Counted from the stretch's first letter, positions 20,267-29,329 are shown. The stretch: 64,000 nucleotides of DNA from Paraburkholderia megapolitana (GCF_007556815.1 NZ_CP041743.1:2515001-2579000); one strand, 5' to 3'. Notes: a model not told the origin generated them from the letters alone. Translations and numbers: made by a program.

Positions 20267-20557
20267 GCGGCTCGCCCGCGAGCCGGAAAGCCACAAAGCC
20301 GGATGCGAATACAGCGCATCCGTAAGGGGATGGCTGTTTTTCGATTATGATGAAAGCCCCGATCGCAAACGCAGGGCGACATGGCTGACATGTCGCCCTG
20401 CGTGCACGATGGACTGGATACCTCGCTGTACGGAATCATCTTGAGGTGTCCGGCGCTTTGTCGATGATCGATCAATAGCGTTGCTTCTGGTGCATATCGC
20501 ATCGGCCGGCAACGAAGCTATCCAGATCCGACGAACATTGTTGCGCTGCGGGGTTTT
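20267..20557. other. Hairpin-rich leader upstream of the two-component operon
   Basis: The 290 bp carry a self-complementary GC element right after the hypothetical gene (CGGCTCGCCCGCGAGCCG at about 20267-20284), a second small hairpin (GATGCG/CGCATC around 20303-20321) followed closely by CTGTTTTT, and a 15-bp perfect stem at 20369-20403 (separate entry). The first two may end transcription of the upstream gene. The promoter of the response regulator must lie in the last 150 bp; no clear consensus was seen. Confidence 0.45.
20369..20403. repeat. Perfect 15-bp inverted repeat
   Basis: ACGCAGGGCGACATG at 20369-20383 and CATGTCGCCCTGCGT at 20389-20403 are perfect reverse complements around a 5-nt centre (GCTGA). 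No T-run follows. It lies about 155 bp before the response regulator start, where an operator or RNA processing hairpin could sit. Confidence 0.65.
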
Positions 20558-21256
20558 ATGAGAATTGCAGTTCTGGATGATGATCCGGCCCAGGCCGATT
20601 TTGTGTGCGCGACGTTGTCGGCGGCGGGGCACATTTGCCATGCGTTTGCCGAAGGGCGAGCGCTCGTGAAGCAGTTGCGCCGCCAGACCTTCGACTTGCT
20701 GGTGCTCGACTGGAACGTGCCCGACATGTCCGGCGACGAAGTCCTGCGCTGGGTCCGGCAAAGTCTGTCGGAGCGTTTGCCGGTGCTGTTCATGACGAGT
20801 CGCAGCCGCGAAACCGACATTACGTCGATGCTCAACACGGGTGCCGACGACTACGTCGTGAAGCCGGTGCCGGCAGGTGTGCTGCTAGCGCGTGTCGGCT
20901 CGCTGCTGCGGCGCGCGTATCACCTGAACTCGGTGGCGGCCAAAGAGGTATTCGGCGAGTACGAATTCGATGCGAGCGCGAAACAGGTGCAGGTGAAAGG
21001 CACATCGGTCGCGCTGACGGCGAAGGAGTTCGATCTGGCGCTGCTGTTGTTCCAGCATCTGAGCCGGCCGCTGTCGCGTGCACATATTCTCGACGTGATC
21101 TGGAAGCAGGCTACCGAGATTCCGTCGCGCACGATGGACACGCACGTGTCGATGCTGCGCGCGAAGCTCGGGTTGCGTCCGGAGAATGGCTATCGGCTCA
21201 CACCGATTTACGGTTATGGTTACCGCCTGGAGCGGATAGAGAAGGGGGATGCGTGA
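20558..21256 (+). CDS. OmpR-family response regulator
   Basis: A 232-residue response regulator. The receiver domain (1-120) has the acidic pocket DDD at 7-9, the phosphoacceptor Asp51 (LVLDWNVPDMSG), the switch Thr/Ser (FMTSR) and the Lys in DDYVVKP. The C-terminal winged helix (about 130-230) ends with the typical GYRLTPIYGYGYRLE. It should respond to the CHASE2 kinase encoded two genes downstream; its stop overlaps the next gene's GTG start. Autoregulation is plausible given the inverted repeats upstream. Confidence 0.9.
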   Translation: MRIAVLDDDPAQADFVCATLSAAGHICHAFAEGRALVKQLRRQTFDLLVLDWNVPDMSGDEVLRWVRQSLSERLPVLFMTSRSRETDITSMLNTGADDYVVKPVPAGVLLARVGSLLRRAYHLNSVAAKEVFGEYEFDASAKQVQVKGTSVALTAKEFDLALLLFQHLSRPLSRAHILDVIWKQATEIPSRTMDTHVSMLRAKLGLRPENGYRLTPIYGYGYRLERIEKGDA

Positions 21257-22683
21257 CTAGTGCGTCAGCCGTGACTTCAATCACACCGGTAGTGCCGCCG
21301 TTGCGGCTGCGCCGGCGGGCGTTGCCGTTTGCGCTCGCGTGTTTGGTTGCCACGTCCGGGTTGCTGTCGGAACCCGCCGCCGCACAAAAGCCGAAGCCTT
21401 CCACGGCCCAGGCCACGACCCCTTACGTCACGAAAGCCGGCGATACGCTGTATGAAATCGCCGCGCGCTATCTACGCGATCCAGGCGACTGGAAAGCATT
21501 GACCCGCCTGAACCATGTGCCCGCGCCGCGTCGTTTGCCGGCGGGGATGCAGTTGCGTCTGCCGGTCGCGTTGCTCAAGCAGGAGCGCATGTCGGCCCGC
21601 GTGATTGCGACGAGCGGCCCCGCCGAGCATGCGTCCGGCAACAGTCCCTACACGCCGCTTGCCACCGACATGACGCTCGGCGAGGGCGATCACCTGCGCA
21701 CCGGCCCGAACGGCTTCGCCACGCTCGAACTGGCCGACGGCTCGCATCTGTCGGTGCCGCAGAACAGCCAGATCGATATTGGCTCGCTGCGCCAGACCGT
21801 GCTGACCGGCGTCAACGATCGTGTCATCGATCTCCGGCATGGCGAAGTCGACAGCGAGGTGACACACGCGGTCAAGAAAGACGATCGCTTCCAGATCCGC
21901 TCGCCTTCGGTGGTGGCCGGTGTGCGCGGGACGGTGTTTCGCGTGAGTTACGATCGCGCCGATCAATCGACGGCGGTCGAAGTGCTCGACGGCGCGGTTG
22001 GCGTCGATTCCGCGGCAACTGCGCCGCGCGCGCCGGGCGTTCCACTCAACGCCTCCTCGCAACTCGTGCCCGCGCACTTCGGTAGCGTCACGCATGCGAG
22101 CGGTGCCGTAGGCGGTCCGGTCGAGTTGCTGCCACCGCCGGCTGTTGCCGATCCCGGCAAGATCCAGGATGCCAAAGACGTCGTGTTCGACGTCGTGCCG
22201 TCGGCCAGCGCCCGCGGCTACCGCGTACAGATCGCGCGTGATGCCGATCTGCTCGACATGATCCGCGACCAGCGCGTAGGCGAACCGAAGGCATCGTTTG
22301 GCGACGTGCCGGATGGCACGTACTTCGTACGCGTATCGAGTATCGACGTCAACGGTCTGCAGGGCCTGCCGCAGGTCTATGCGTTCGAGCGCCGCCAGCT
22401 CGGGCTGACCGCATCCGCCGCGCAACGCGCCGGCACACACGATTACGAATTCCGCTGGTTCGTCGGCCGCCAGGGTGTGCCGACCCGGTTCCGCTTCGTG
22501 CTAGCCGGTTCCGCCGATCTGCACGATCCGATCATCGACCGCCCCGATCTGACGAACGGCCAGATCGTGATCAGCGACCTGCCGAAGGGCGTCTACTACT
22601 GGACCGTGATCGCCGAGCAGTTCGAGAGCGGCAAGTTCTATGCAAAGGGCAGCTCGGTCCGCTCGTTCACACTCGCCCGCTGA
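21253..22683 (+). CDS. Exported LysM and FecR domain protein
   Basis: A 476-residue envelope protein. A cleavable or anchoring hydrophobic segment (about residues 22-45) is followed by a LysM peptidoglycan-binding domain at about 57-105 (VTKAGDTLYEIAARYLRDP...LPAGMQLRLP), then a FecR domain at about 140-250 (EGDHLRTGPNGFATLELADG, QIRSPSVVAGVRGTVFRV) and C-terminal beta-sandwich-like repeats. The start is GTG at 21253, inside the regulator's stop, with a good AGGGGGA site. Between a response regulator and a CHASE2 kinase it is probably the periplasmic sensor partner (inference). Confidence 0.85.
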   Translation: MTSASAVTSITPVVPPLRLRRRALPFALACLVATSGLLSEPAAAQKPKPSTAQATTPYVTKAGDTLYEIAARYLRDPGDWKALTRLNHVPAPRRLPAGMQLRLPVALLKQERMSARVIATSGPAEHASGNSPYTPLATDMTLGEGDHLRTGPNGFATLELADGSHLSVPQNSQIDIGSLRQTVLTGVNDRVIDLRHGEVDSEVTHAVKKDDRFQIRSPSVVAGVRGTVFRVSYDRADQSTAVEVLDGAVGVDSAATAPRAPGVPLNASSQLVPAHFGSVTHASGAVGGPVELLPPPAVADPGKIQDAKDVVFDVVPSASARGYRVQIARDADLLDMIRDQRVGEPKASFGDVPDGTYFVRVSSIDVNGLQGLPQVYAFERRQLGLTASAAQRAGTHDYEFRWFVGRQGVPTRFRFVLAGSADLHDPIIDRPDLTNGQIVISDLPKGVYYWTVIAEQFESGKFYAKGSSVRSFTLAR

Positions 22684-22705
22684 TGCCGGCACGGGAGGCT
22701 CGCGC

Positions 22706-25174
22706 ATGAGTCTCGATCCGCGGGCGCGCCTCGGGCGTCCAGTCGGGCGCCGGTTCCTTTTTGAGTGGGCGGGCATCGGCTGCTTCGGCCTCATCGTGAT
22801 TCTGCTCGGCGCGCTGGGGCGCCTCACCACCGGCGTCGACCATCTGGTCTACGACCGCCTGCTGGCCTTTCATCCGGTACCGGTACTCGACAAGCTGGTC
22901 GTGGTCGAGATCGACAATGCGAGCATCGCGCAGATCGGCCGCTGGCCGTGGTCGCGTAACGTTCACGCGCAACTGCTGGCACGGCTCGCGGCAGCGCAGC
23001 CGGCCGCGGTCATCTACGACGTGCTCTTCACCGAAACATCGTCTGACGATAGTTCGTTTGCCCGCGCAATCGCTGCTAACCGGACCTACCTGCCGGTGCT
23101 GCTGAGCCCGGAAGGCGCCGATGGCAACCGCGATATCGTCAAGCCGGTCGACCCGCTCGCGCAGGCTGCGGCGGGCCTCGGTCACATCAATCTCGAAGTG
23201 GACGGCGATGGAATCGTGCGTAGTGTCGCGCTGTTCGAAGGCGACGCGCGCTCGCACTGGCCACAACTCACGGTGCCGTTGTGGCGCGCGATTCGCGCCG
23301 GCAAGGTGCCGCTCGCGTCGCCGTCGGGTGGCGCGTGGCATGCGCCTGGTCCGCAGTTCGACGGCAATAGCGAGTCGCGCTTCCTCATCCCGTTTAGTCC
23401 GCTCGCCGAAAGCTATCGCAAGGTGTCGTTTGCCAGCGTGCTGAACGGCGAGGTGCCGCCCGACGTCCTGCGCGGGCACATCGTGTTGATCGGCGCGACC
23501 GCGTCGGGCCTCTACGACCGGTTTGCCACGCCGGTGTCGGGCGAGCTCGGTCTGCTGCCCGGTGTCTACATTCACGCGAACGTGCTCGACGCACTGCTTA
23601 CCGGCCGCACGATCGAGCCGACTCAGGGCTGGCAGGTCTTCATCGTCTCGCTGATACCGCTCGCAGTGTTGCTGGCCGGTTTTCTCGTGTTGTCGCCATG
23701 GCGCTCGCTGCTACTTACGGCGGGTTTGTGCGCGGCGATGGCTGCGGGCAGCGCCGCGCTGCTATACGGTGCGCGGATCTGGATGTCGCCGATGCCGGCA
23801 ATCGTCGGATTGATCGCGGTCTATCCGATCTGGAACTGGCGCCGCCTCGAAATGACGATGTCGTATCTGCGCAAGGAACTGCAGCGTCTTGCCGACGAAC
23901 CGTACCTGTTGCCAGGTACGCCGCGCCAGCGTGCCGACTTCGGCGGCGATGCGCTCGAAAAACACATGGCGCTGATGGCGCAGGCGGCGCAGCGCGTACA
24001 GGACATGAAGCGCTTCGTGTGGGACAGCCTCGACAGCGTGCCTGAACCGATTCTCGTGAGCGATGTTCAGGGTGTGGTGCTGATTGCGAACCAGGCGGCG
24101 AAGGCGCACTTCGCGCGGCTCGGTGCGCCGACGCCGGAAGGCAAGCCGATCCGCGAGGTGTTCGGCGATCTGACGTACGTGAAGTCGATCGATGAGAACG
24201 CGGACGGCGACGGTTTTGCACGCACGCACTGGCCCGCGCTGCTCGACCCGGCGCGCTCCGAGTTCGCGGCGCTGATGGAGCGCGGCATCGAAGTGCAGGA
24301 TCGCGACGCGCGCGATCATCTGCTGCGCTATGCAAAGTGCGCGAATGCACAGGGCGAGGCGACCGGTTGGATCGCGGGTCTCGTCGACGTGACCGCATTG
24401 CATGAGGCCGAGCGGCATCGCGAAGATGCTTTGCGGCTGTTGTCGCACGACATGCGCTCGCCGCAGGCGTCGATTCTCGCGCTGGTCGAGATCGAGCGCT
24501 CGCGTATCGAATCGGGCCGCATGCAGGAACTGCTCGAACGGATCGAGCGTTATGCGCAGCGTGCGCTAACGCTGGCCGACGATTTCGTGCAACTGGCCCG
24601 CGCGGAATCGCAGACCTATGTGCTGGAGCCGGTCAATTTCGCCGAACTCCTGATCGATGCGAGCGACGAGGTCTGGCCGCAGGCCCATGCGAAGCAGATT
24701 CGCCTCGAAACGCCGCTGCCTGGCGCGGATACCGACGCAAGCGATGCCGGCGACGCCGAAGCAACTGCCGTAGACGACACCTACTGGATCTGCGCGGACC
24801 GCTCGCTGATCACGCGTGCGCTCGTCAACATCCTGAACAACGCGGTCAAATATAGCCCGCCCGATACGCGCATCGTCTGTACGATTGAGCGCGTCGAGGG
24901 CACGCCGGCCCATGTGCAATGTACGATTCGGGACGAGGGCTACGGCATTCCAACCGAGCAGCAGGCGAAGCTGTTCGAACGTTTCCGGCGTTTTCACGAG
25001 TCGGAGCGGCCCGAAGTGGGCGGCGCCGGGCTCGGCATGGCGTTCGTCAAGACCGTGGTGACGCGGCATGGCGGCGACGTCCACGTCGACAGCGAGCCCG
25101 GTAAGGGCACGGCGTTTACCGTGTCGCTGCCGGCACTCGACGAGACCGACGCGCAGCCGTTCGAGGTGGACTGA
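22706..25174 (+). CDS. CHASE2-domain sensor histidine kinase
   Basis: An 822-residue membrane kinase. One helix near residues 20-40, a large periplasmic CHASE2 domain (about 45-305; VVVEIDNASIAQIGRWPWSR, HIVLIGATASGLYD), three more helices (about 315-390), a PAS-like segment (about 450-560), then HisKA with His581 (LSHDMRSPQ) and an ATPase domain with the N, G1 and G2 boxes (NILNNAVKYS, DEGYGIP, GAGLGMAF). The ATG at 22706 follows GGGAGG. It should sense an envelope signal, perhaps with the LysM-FecR protein, and phosphorylate the regulator encoded at 20558. Confidence 0.9.
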   Translation: MSLDPRARLGRPVGRRFLFEWAGIGCFGLIVILLGALGRLTTGVDHLVYDRLLAFHPVPVLDKLVVVEIDNASIAQIGRWPWSRNVHAQLLARLAAAQPAAVIYDVLFTETSSDDSSFARAIAANRTYLPVLLSPEGADGNRDIVKPVDPLAQAAAGLGHINLEVDGDGIVRSVALFEGDARSHWPQLTVPLWRAIRAGKVPLASPSGGAWHAPGPQFDGNSESRFLIPFSPLAESYRKVSFASVLNGEVPPDVLRGHIVLIGATASGLYDRFATPVSGELGLLPGVYIHANVLDALLTGRTIEPTQGWQVFIVSLIPLAVLLAGFLVLSPWRSLLLTAGLCAAMAAGSAALLYGARIWMSPMPAIVGLIAVYPIWNWRRLEMTMSYLRKELQRLADEPYLLPGTPRQRADFGGDALEKHMALMAQAAQRVQDMKRFVWDSLDSVPEPILVSDVQGVVLIANQAAKAHFARLGAPTPEGKPIREVFGDLTYVKSIDENADGDGFARTHWPALLDPARSEFAALMERGIEVQDRDARDHLLRYAKCANAQGEATGWIAGLVDVTALHEAERHREDALRLLSHDMRSPQASILALVEIERSRIESGRMQELLERIERYAQRALTLADDFVQLARAESQTYVLEPVNFAELLIDASDEVWPQAHAKQIRLETPLPGADTDASDAGDAEATAVDDTYWICADRSLITRALVNILNNAVKYSPPDTRIVCTIERVEGTPAHVQCTIRDEGYGIPTEQQAKLFERFRRFHESERPEVGGAGLGMAFVKTVVTRHGGDVHVDSEPGKGTAFTVSLPALDETDAQPFEVD

Positions 25175-25232
25175 TGAACACGGACACGGATACGGACACA
25201 CACGCGGACCGCACTCTTATCGGAGCACGAAC

Positions 25233-25859
25233 ATGATGAAACTGAGGTCGATCCGCACCGCGCTCGCTGCGACAAGCTTCGCGGTAGCGCTCGCGGGATG
25301 CGCCGGCGTGAAGACCGACGTGCATACGTCGGCGCCGGCTGCTCCGCTGCAAGGCAAGACCTATACGGTGACGCGCCTGCCGTCGCAGGATTCGAATCCC
25401 GCCTATGCGCAGTACGAGACGCTAGTGCAGAGCGAGCTCGCAAAGTATGGCTTCAGCGCAGCAAACGATGGCCATACGCGCTATCTGCTTTCGCTGGCCT
25501 ATGAGACGCGACCCGCGACGGTCGGTTTTGCAGCGGGCGACTGCGCGGCAGCGGCGAGCGCCGCCACTGCAAACTGCCGCAGCCCCGGTGAAACCTCCGC
25601 GTCCTTTTTCGGCCGTCGCGCGTATCGCCATACGCTGACGCTGCGCTTCCTTGAGCGTGCGTCCGGCGAGGAGGCCTACAAGGTCAGCGCGACGAGCCGC
25701 GATCACGACGCGGACCCGCTGCACGCGATTCCTTACCTGGTGAAGAGCGCACTCGCGCAGTTTCCGTACTCGGGGCATACGGACTGGCAGGTGAAACTGC
25801 AAGCGAAGGACGAGGCTAGCGTACCGGACGTCGTCTCGGTTAAACCGGTCGAGCCCTGA
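25233..25859 (+). CDS. Lipoprotein, DUF4136-like
   Basis: A 208-residue lipoprotein: signal peptide with lipobox VALAGC and acylated Cys23, then a domain that resembles DUF4136 (TYTVTRLPSQDSNPAYAQYETLVQ, HTRYLLSLAYETRP). It is the last gene of the two-component operon, 58 bp after the kinase, and may be an output or accessory factor of this envelope sensor. Function of the family is unknown. Confidence 0.78.
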   Translation: MMKLRSIRTALAATSFAVALAGCAGVKTDVHTSAPAAPLQGKTYTVTRLPSQDSNPAYAQYETLVQSELAKYGFSAANDGHTRYLLSLAYETRPATVGFAAGDCAAAASAATANCRSPGETSASFFGRRAYRHTLTLRFLERASGEEAYKVSATSRDHDADPLHAIPYLVKSALAQFPYSGHTDWQVKLQAKDEASVPDVVSVKPVEP

Positions 25860-25957
25860 AGCGTCTTCGTGCGGTTGGTTTTCGTCGAGTGAGGACCGCG
25901 CGTCGTCGCGCCGTCGCATCGCGATCGGCGCAAACCCGTTATTGACGTGAGCGCGCT

Positions 25958-26617
25958 CTAGCTCGATGACGGTTCGCTTTCAGGCCAGCCGTTCTCGAAC
26001 ACACAGCCCGTGAGCGGCATGCGCGTCGCCCAGCCTTCCTTTTCGAGCATCGGTTCGTCGTAGAACTGAGCCACATGGCCGACGCACAGGATCGCCACCG
26101 GCCGCGCGCCGGCGGGCATATGCAGCAGCGCGGCGACTTCGTCGACGTCGAAGATCGACACCCAGCCCAGCCCCAGTCCTTCCGCGCGTGCGGCGAGCCA
26201 CATGTTCTGGATCGCGCACGCCACCGATGCGAGATCCATCTCCGGCAGTGTGCGTCGTCCGAACACATGCTTCTCGCGACCGTCCATCAAACCGACGACC
26301 AGCAGCTCGGCGCAATCGAGCATGCCCTCGACTTTCAGCTTCATGAACTCGTCGCGCCGCTTGCCGAGCGCATCGGCGGTTTTCAGGCGTTCGCGCTCGA
26401 CGATCGCATGCAGCGCGTGACGCAGTGCGCCATCGGTAATGCGCGTGATGCGCCAGGGCTGCATATAGCCGACGCTCGGCGCGTGATGTGCGGCGTCGAG
26501 CAGACGTTGCAGGGTGGCTGGATCGATCGGATCGCGCACGAAATGGCGCATGTCGCGCCGTTCGTAGATCGCGCGATAGACCGCCGCGCGTTCGCTGTCG
26601 TCAAAGGGTTTCGCCAT
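25958..26617 (-). CDS. bluB: 5,6-dimethylbenzimidazole synthase BluB
   Basis: A 219-residue nitroreductase-fold enzyme that fragments reduced FMN with oxygen to give dimethylbenzimidazole, the lower ligand of B12. The RRDMRHFVRDPID N-terminus, HAPSVGYMQPWR active-site lid and GLGWVSIFDVDEV segment match BluB rather than generic nitroreductases. It overlaps the cobB stop by 17 bp and is last in the riboswitch-controlled cobE-cobO-cobB-bluB unit. Oxygen use fits the aerobic branch implied by CobG elsewhere in the cluster. Confidence 0.93.
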   Translation of the reverse strand: MAKPFDDSERAAVYRAIYERRDMRHFVRDPIDPATLQRLLDAAHHAPSVGYMQPWRITRITDGALRHALHAIVERERLKTADALGKRRDEFMKLKVEGMLDCAELLVVGLMDGREKHVFGRRTLPEMDLASVACAIQNMWLAARAEGLGLGWVSIFDVDEVAALLHMPAGARPVAILCVGHVAQFYDEPMLEKEGWATRMPLTGCVFENGWPESEPSSS

Positions 26618-27920
26618 GGAACAGGGCGGCCGTGAAAGCCGGATTGGACGGCCAGTAGCCGTGCATATAGGTCGCGACGATCGAACCCGAGCGGTATACG
26701 GACTCGCCGCCCGCGGCCGGCCCCATGGCGTGCGGCCGGGTGGCGGTCAGTACGGGGTCGAGCGGGGTGGTCATCTGCGTGTAGTGAAACGTATGGCCTC
26801 TCAGTGTGCCGTGTCGCCCGTCCAGTTGTTGCATGCCGAGCGCCGCGAGCCGCGCCTGCATCGTTGCGCGGCCGGGTAGCAGTCCGAGCATCGGTGTCTG
26901 CGTGCCGTCGCTGTCCGTCAGGCTGTCGAGCAGGTAGAGCATACCGCCACATTCCGCGACGATGGTTTTTTTCGCTGCTGCATGTGCGTGAAGCGAAGCT
27001 GCCGTGCAAGTGCTACGTGCGAGCGTGGCGGCGTGTAGCTCAGGGTAACCACCTGGCAGGTAAAGCGCGTGAGCGTCGGTTGGCACGGCTTCGTCGGCGA
27101 GCGGCGAGAAGAACGCGAGCGTTGCGCCGAGCGTTTCGAGTAGCGCGAGATTCGCCGGATAGATAAAGGAGAACGCGGCATCGCGTGCGACGGCAATCCG
27201 CATTCCGTCGAGCAGCCGCGGGAGCCGGGTGCTTCCATGCGCAGCGGATGCGGGGGTGAAATCGACGATGGGCGGCAGGGTGGCGAGCGCGGTTGCGGCG
27301 AGTGCATCCGCTACACGGTCGAGTCGCGCATCGAGATCGTCGATTTCGTCGGCGTGCCGTAGGCCCAGGTGGCGGTCGGGGAGTTCGATGGCGGCTTCGC
27401 TTGCCATGTGACCGGTCCACGCGATGTCCTGCGGCAAGGCTTCCTGCAGCAGTTGCGCGTGGCGAGCCGAGCCCACGCGATTGGCGAATACGCCATGAAA
27501 CGGGACCTGCGGGCGGAATTTTGCGAGTCCAAAGGCGATCGCGCCAAATGTCTGCGCCATCGCTTTCGCCGAAATGACCGCGACGACCGGCACGCCGAAC
27601 GTTGCGGCGAGATCGGCGCTGCTCGGTGTGCCGTCGAAGAGACCCATCACCCCTTCGATCAGGATCAGATCCGCCTGCGCCGCAGCCTCGGCGAGCAGGC
27701 GGCGACACGCGTCCTCACCGACCATCCACAGGTCGAGCGATTCGACCGGCGTGCCGCTTGCACGCTCGAGGATGGTGGGGTCGAGAAAGTCGGGGCCGGT
27801 CTTGAAGACCCGCACGCGTCGCCCAAGCCGCCGATGATAACGAGCGAGCCCTGCCGTGACCGTCGTCTTGCCCTGACCCGATGCAGGCGCGCTGATGAAC
27901 ACTGCGGGACATGCCGGCAT
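26601..27920 (-). CDS. cobB: Cobyrinate / hydrogenobyrinate a,c-diamide synthase
   Basis: A 439-residue glutamine-dependent amidotransferase that amidates the a and c side chains of the corrin ring using ATP. The N-terminal dethiobiotin-synthetase-like domain carries the P-loop APASGQGKTTVT at residues 11-22; the C-terminal class I glutaminase domain has the nucleophile Cys in VAECGGMLYL (about residue 332) and the PGGYPELHA motif. In the aerobic route the product is the substrate of the CobN chelatase encoded divergently. It begins 3 bp after the cobO stop. Confidence 0.93.
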   Translation of the reverse strand: MPACPAVFISAPASGQGKTTVTAGLARYHRRLGRRVRVFKTGPDFLDPTILERASGTPVESLDLWMVGEDACRRLLAEAAAQADLILIEGVMGLFDGTPSSADLAATFGVPVVAVISAKAMAQTFGAIAFGLAKFRPQVPFHGVFANRVGSARHAQLLQEALPQDIAWTGHMASEAAIELPDRHLGLRHADEIDDLDARLDRVADALAATALATLPPIVDFTPASAAHGSTRLPRLLDGMRIAVARDAAFSFIYPANLALLETLGATLAFFSPLADEAVPTDAHALYLPGGYPELHAATLARSTCTAASLHAHAAAKKTIVAECGGMLYLLDSLTDSDGTQTPMLGLLPGRATMQARLAALGMQQLDGRHGTLRGHTFHYTQMTTPLDPVLTATRPHAMGPAAGGESVYRSGSIVATYMHGYWPSNPAFTAALFHGETL

Positions 27921-27923
27921 CGC

Positions 27924-28526
27924 TCAGAACTCCACGCCGCGTTGCGCCTTCACGTGCTGCTCGCGATACGGATGCTTGACGAGGCGCATTTCGGTGACGA
28001 GATCGGCGGCTTCGATCAGCGCATCGGGTGCGTGGCGGCCGGTCACGACGACGTGCAGCGCGGCAGGCCGGGCGGTTAGCACCGCGAGCACTTCATCGAG
28101 CGGCAGGTATTCGTATTTCAGCACCGTGTTGAGTTCGTCGAGGATCACCATCTGGTAGTCGCCGCTGTCGATCATGCGGCGTGCCTCGTCCCAGCCTTTG
28201 CGCGCGGTGGCGATGTCGGCGTCGCGGTCCTGCGTGTTCCACGTATAGCCGTCGCCCATCGTGACGAAATCGCAGTGCGCCTGGGCGCCGAGAAAATCGC
28301 GTTCCGAGGTATGCAGCGCGCCCTTAATGAACTGCACGACGCCAAGCCGCATGCCATGACCGAGTATGCGCACGGCCATGCCGAACGCGGCCGTGCTCTT
28401 GCCTTTGCCGTTACCTGTGTTGACGATCAGCAGCCCTTTTTCGACGGTGGCGGTAGCCTGCTTCTTTTCGTGTCCTTCGCGACGCCGTTGCGTCATGCGT
28501 TGATGCGATTCGGGATCGGTTTTCAT
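27924..28526 (-). CDS. cobO: Cob(I)yrinic acid a,c-diamide adenosyltransferase
   Basis: A 200-residue CobA/CobO/BtuR-type enzyme that attaches the 5'-deoxyadenosyl ligand of ATP to reduced cobalt corrinoid. The P-loop variant NTGNGKGKSTAAF at about residues 36-48 and the VVQFIKG and VILDELN motifs are present. Start ATG at 28526 overlaps the cobE stop by 4 bp; an upstream open stretch is not needed. The basic N-terminal tail is usual for the family. Confidence 0.94.
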   Translation of the reverse strand: MKTDPESHQRMTQRRREGHEKKQATATVEKGLLIVNTGNGKGKSTAAFGMAVRILGHGMRLGVVQFIKGALHTSERDFLGAQAHCDFVTMGDGYTWNTQDRDADIATARKGWDEARRMIDSGDYQMVILDELNTVLKYEYLPLDEVLAVLTARPAALHVVVTGRHAPDALIEAADLVTEMRLVKHPYREQHVKAQRGVEF

Positions 28527-28948
28527 CGGTCGAGGTCCTGGTCGGTGGAAGCGGAGAGAGTGGAGTGAACGAGTGGATCGGCAACGAGTGCGACGGTGAC
28601 GCCGTCGTGCACCGTCTTGCCGACGATCAGATAACCGTGAGGTGCCGCGAGTCGCGCGCAGGGTTCGCACACACCGTCGATGCCCAGATGCACTCGCGCG
28701 GCCGCCGAACGTGCAGGCGGTGCGAGCGGTATAGCGGCGATCTGCATGGGCGTGAAAAGACGCAGTGGCAACGCATGACGTGCGCAGAATTCGAGCAGGC
28801 CGGGTTCGTTCGCTTTGGTATCGACGGTAGCGATTTCCCGGATCTCGGCGAGCGAGTGCGTACCGAGCGCGGCACGCAGCGCGGCATCGATCTGATCGGC
28901 CGACACATTGCGTCGACAGCCGATGCCGGCGATCAGGGTCTTCATCAT
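28523..28948 (-). CDS. cobE: CobE, CbiG C-terminal-like cobalamin protein
   Basis: A 141-residue protein matching the CbiG C-terminal domain family (LIAGIGCRRNVSADQIDAAL, EIATVDTKANEPGLLEF, VCEPCARLAA). CobE is required for aerobic B12 synthesis, though its exact reaction is unsettled. Two adjacent ATG codons (28948 and 28945) are possible starts; no Shine-Dalgarno sequence is visible. It is the first gene behind the minus-strand cobalamin riboswitch. A second copy of the same domain is fused to CobJ downstream in the cluster. Confidence 0.85.
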   Translation of the reverse strand: MMKTLIAGIGCRRNVSADQIDAALRAALGTHSLAEIREIATVDTKANEPGLLEFCARHALPLRLFTPMQIAAIPLAPPARSAAARVHLGIDGVCEPCARLAAPHGYLIVGKTVHDGVTVALVADPLVHSTLSASTDQDLDR

Positions 28949-29058
28949 AGGTGGATTTCGGATGTGGCGATGCGTGTCGGCAGCTCGACAGCGCAATAGC
29001 GATCGCTTATTACCTGGGCGCCGTGTGTCTGTCCCCCGCAGACCTGGCGTTCGGCGTC

Positions 29059-29082
29059 GTCATCGTCGAGTTCGACGATGAC
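29059..29082 (-). promoter_or_regulatory. Hairpin in the expression platform of the cobE riboswitch
   Basis: An 11-bp inverted repeat (29059-29069 with 29072-29082) lies just past the B12-box end of the riboswitch in the transcript running toward cobE. Its position fits a switching helix, terminator or antiterminator stem; without a T-run a rho-dependent or translational mechanism is more likely. Confidence 0.4.
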
Positions 29083-29092
29083 GTTCGCCCCC

Positions 29093-29290
29093 TCGTCTGG
29101 CCGGTATCCGGGCTGGCGGCCTCATGTCGTTGCCTTCCCATCCGCACGCGGCGGACAGTGGCTTCGAACGACATGTGCGGCTCGAAGGCCGCGGGCCGTT
29201 TACCGTTGCGGGGACAGCACAGGTTGAGCGCAATGCGCGCTTTCTGTTTCCCGTTTAACTGCACACGCGAGCGCGCGTGCGGGCACCAAA
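29093..29290 (-). promoter_or_regulatory. Cobalamin riboswitch upstream of cobE-cobO-cobB-bluB
   Basis: Read on the minus strand, the element runs from the A-box GGTGC (plus coordinates 29283-29287) through GTTAAACGGGAAACAG, the core CTGTCCCCGCAACGGTAA and the terminal CCCGGATACCGGCCAGAC. These are the conserved blocks of the AdoCbl riboswitch in their usual order. It should shut off cobE-cobO-cobB-bluB when B12 is plentiful. Confidence 0.88.
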
Positions 29291-29329
29291 CGAGCGCATA
29301 CGATATCACAGGGCAACACAGTGCCTTCC

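Noticed and set aside
25385-25410. GGATTCGAATCCCG, resembling a tRNA T-loop
   Set aside because: It lies inside the lipoprotein coding sequence and no acceptor or anticodon arms can be drawn around it.
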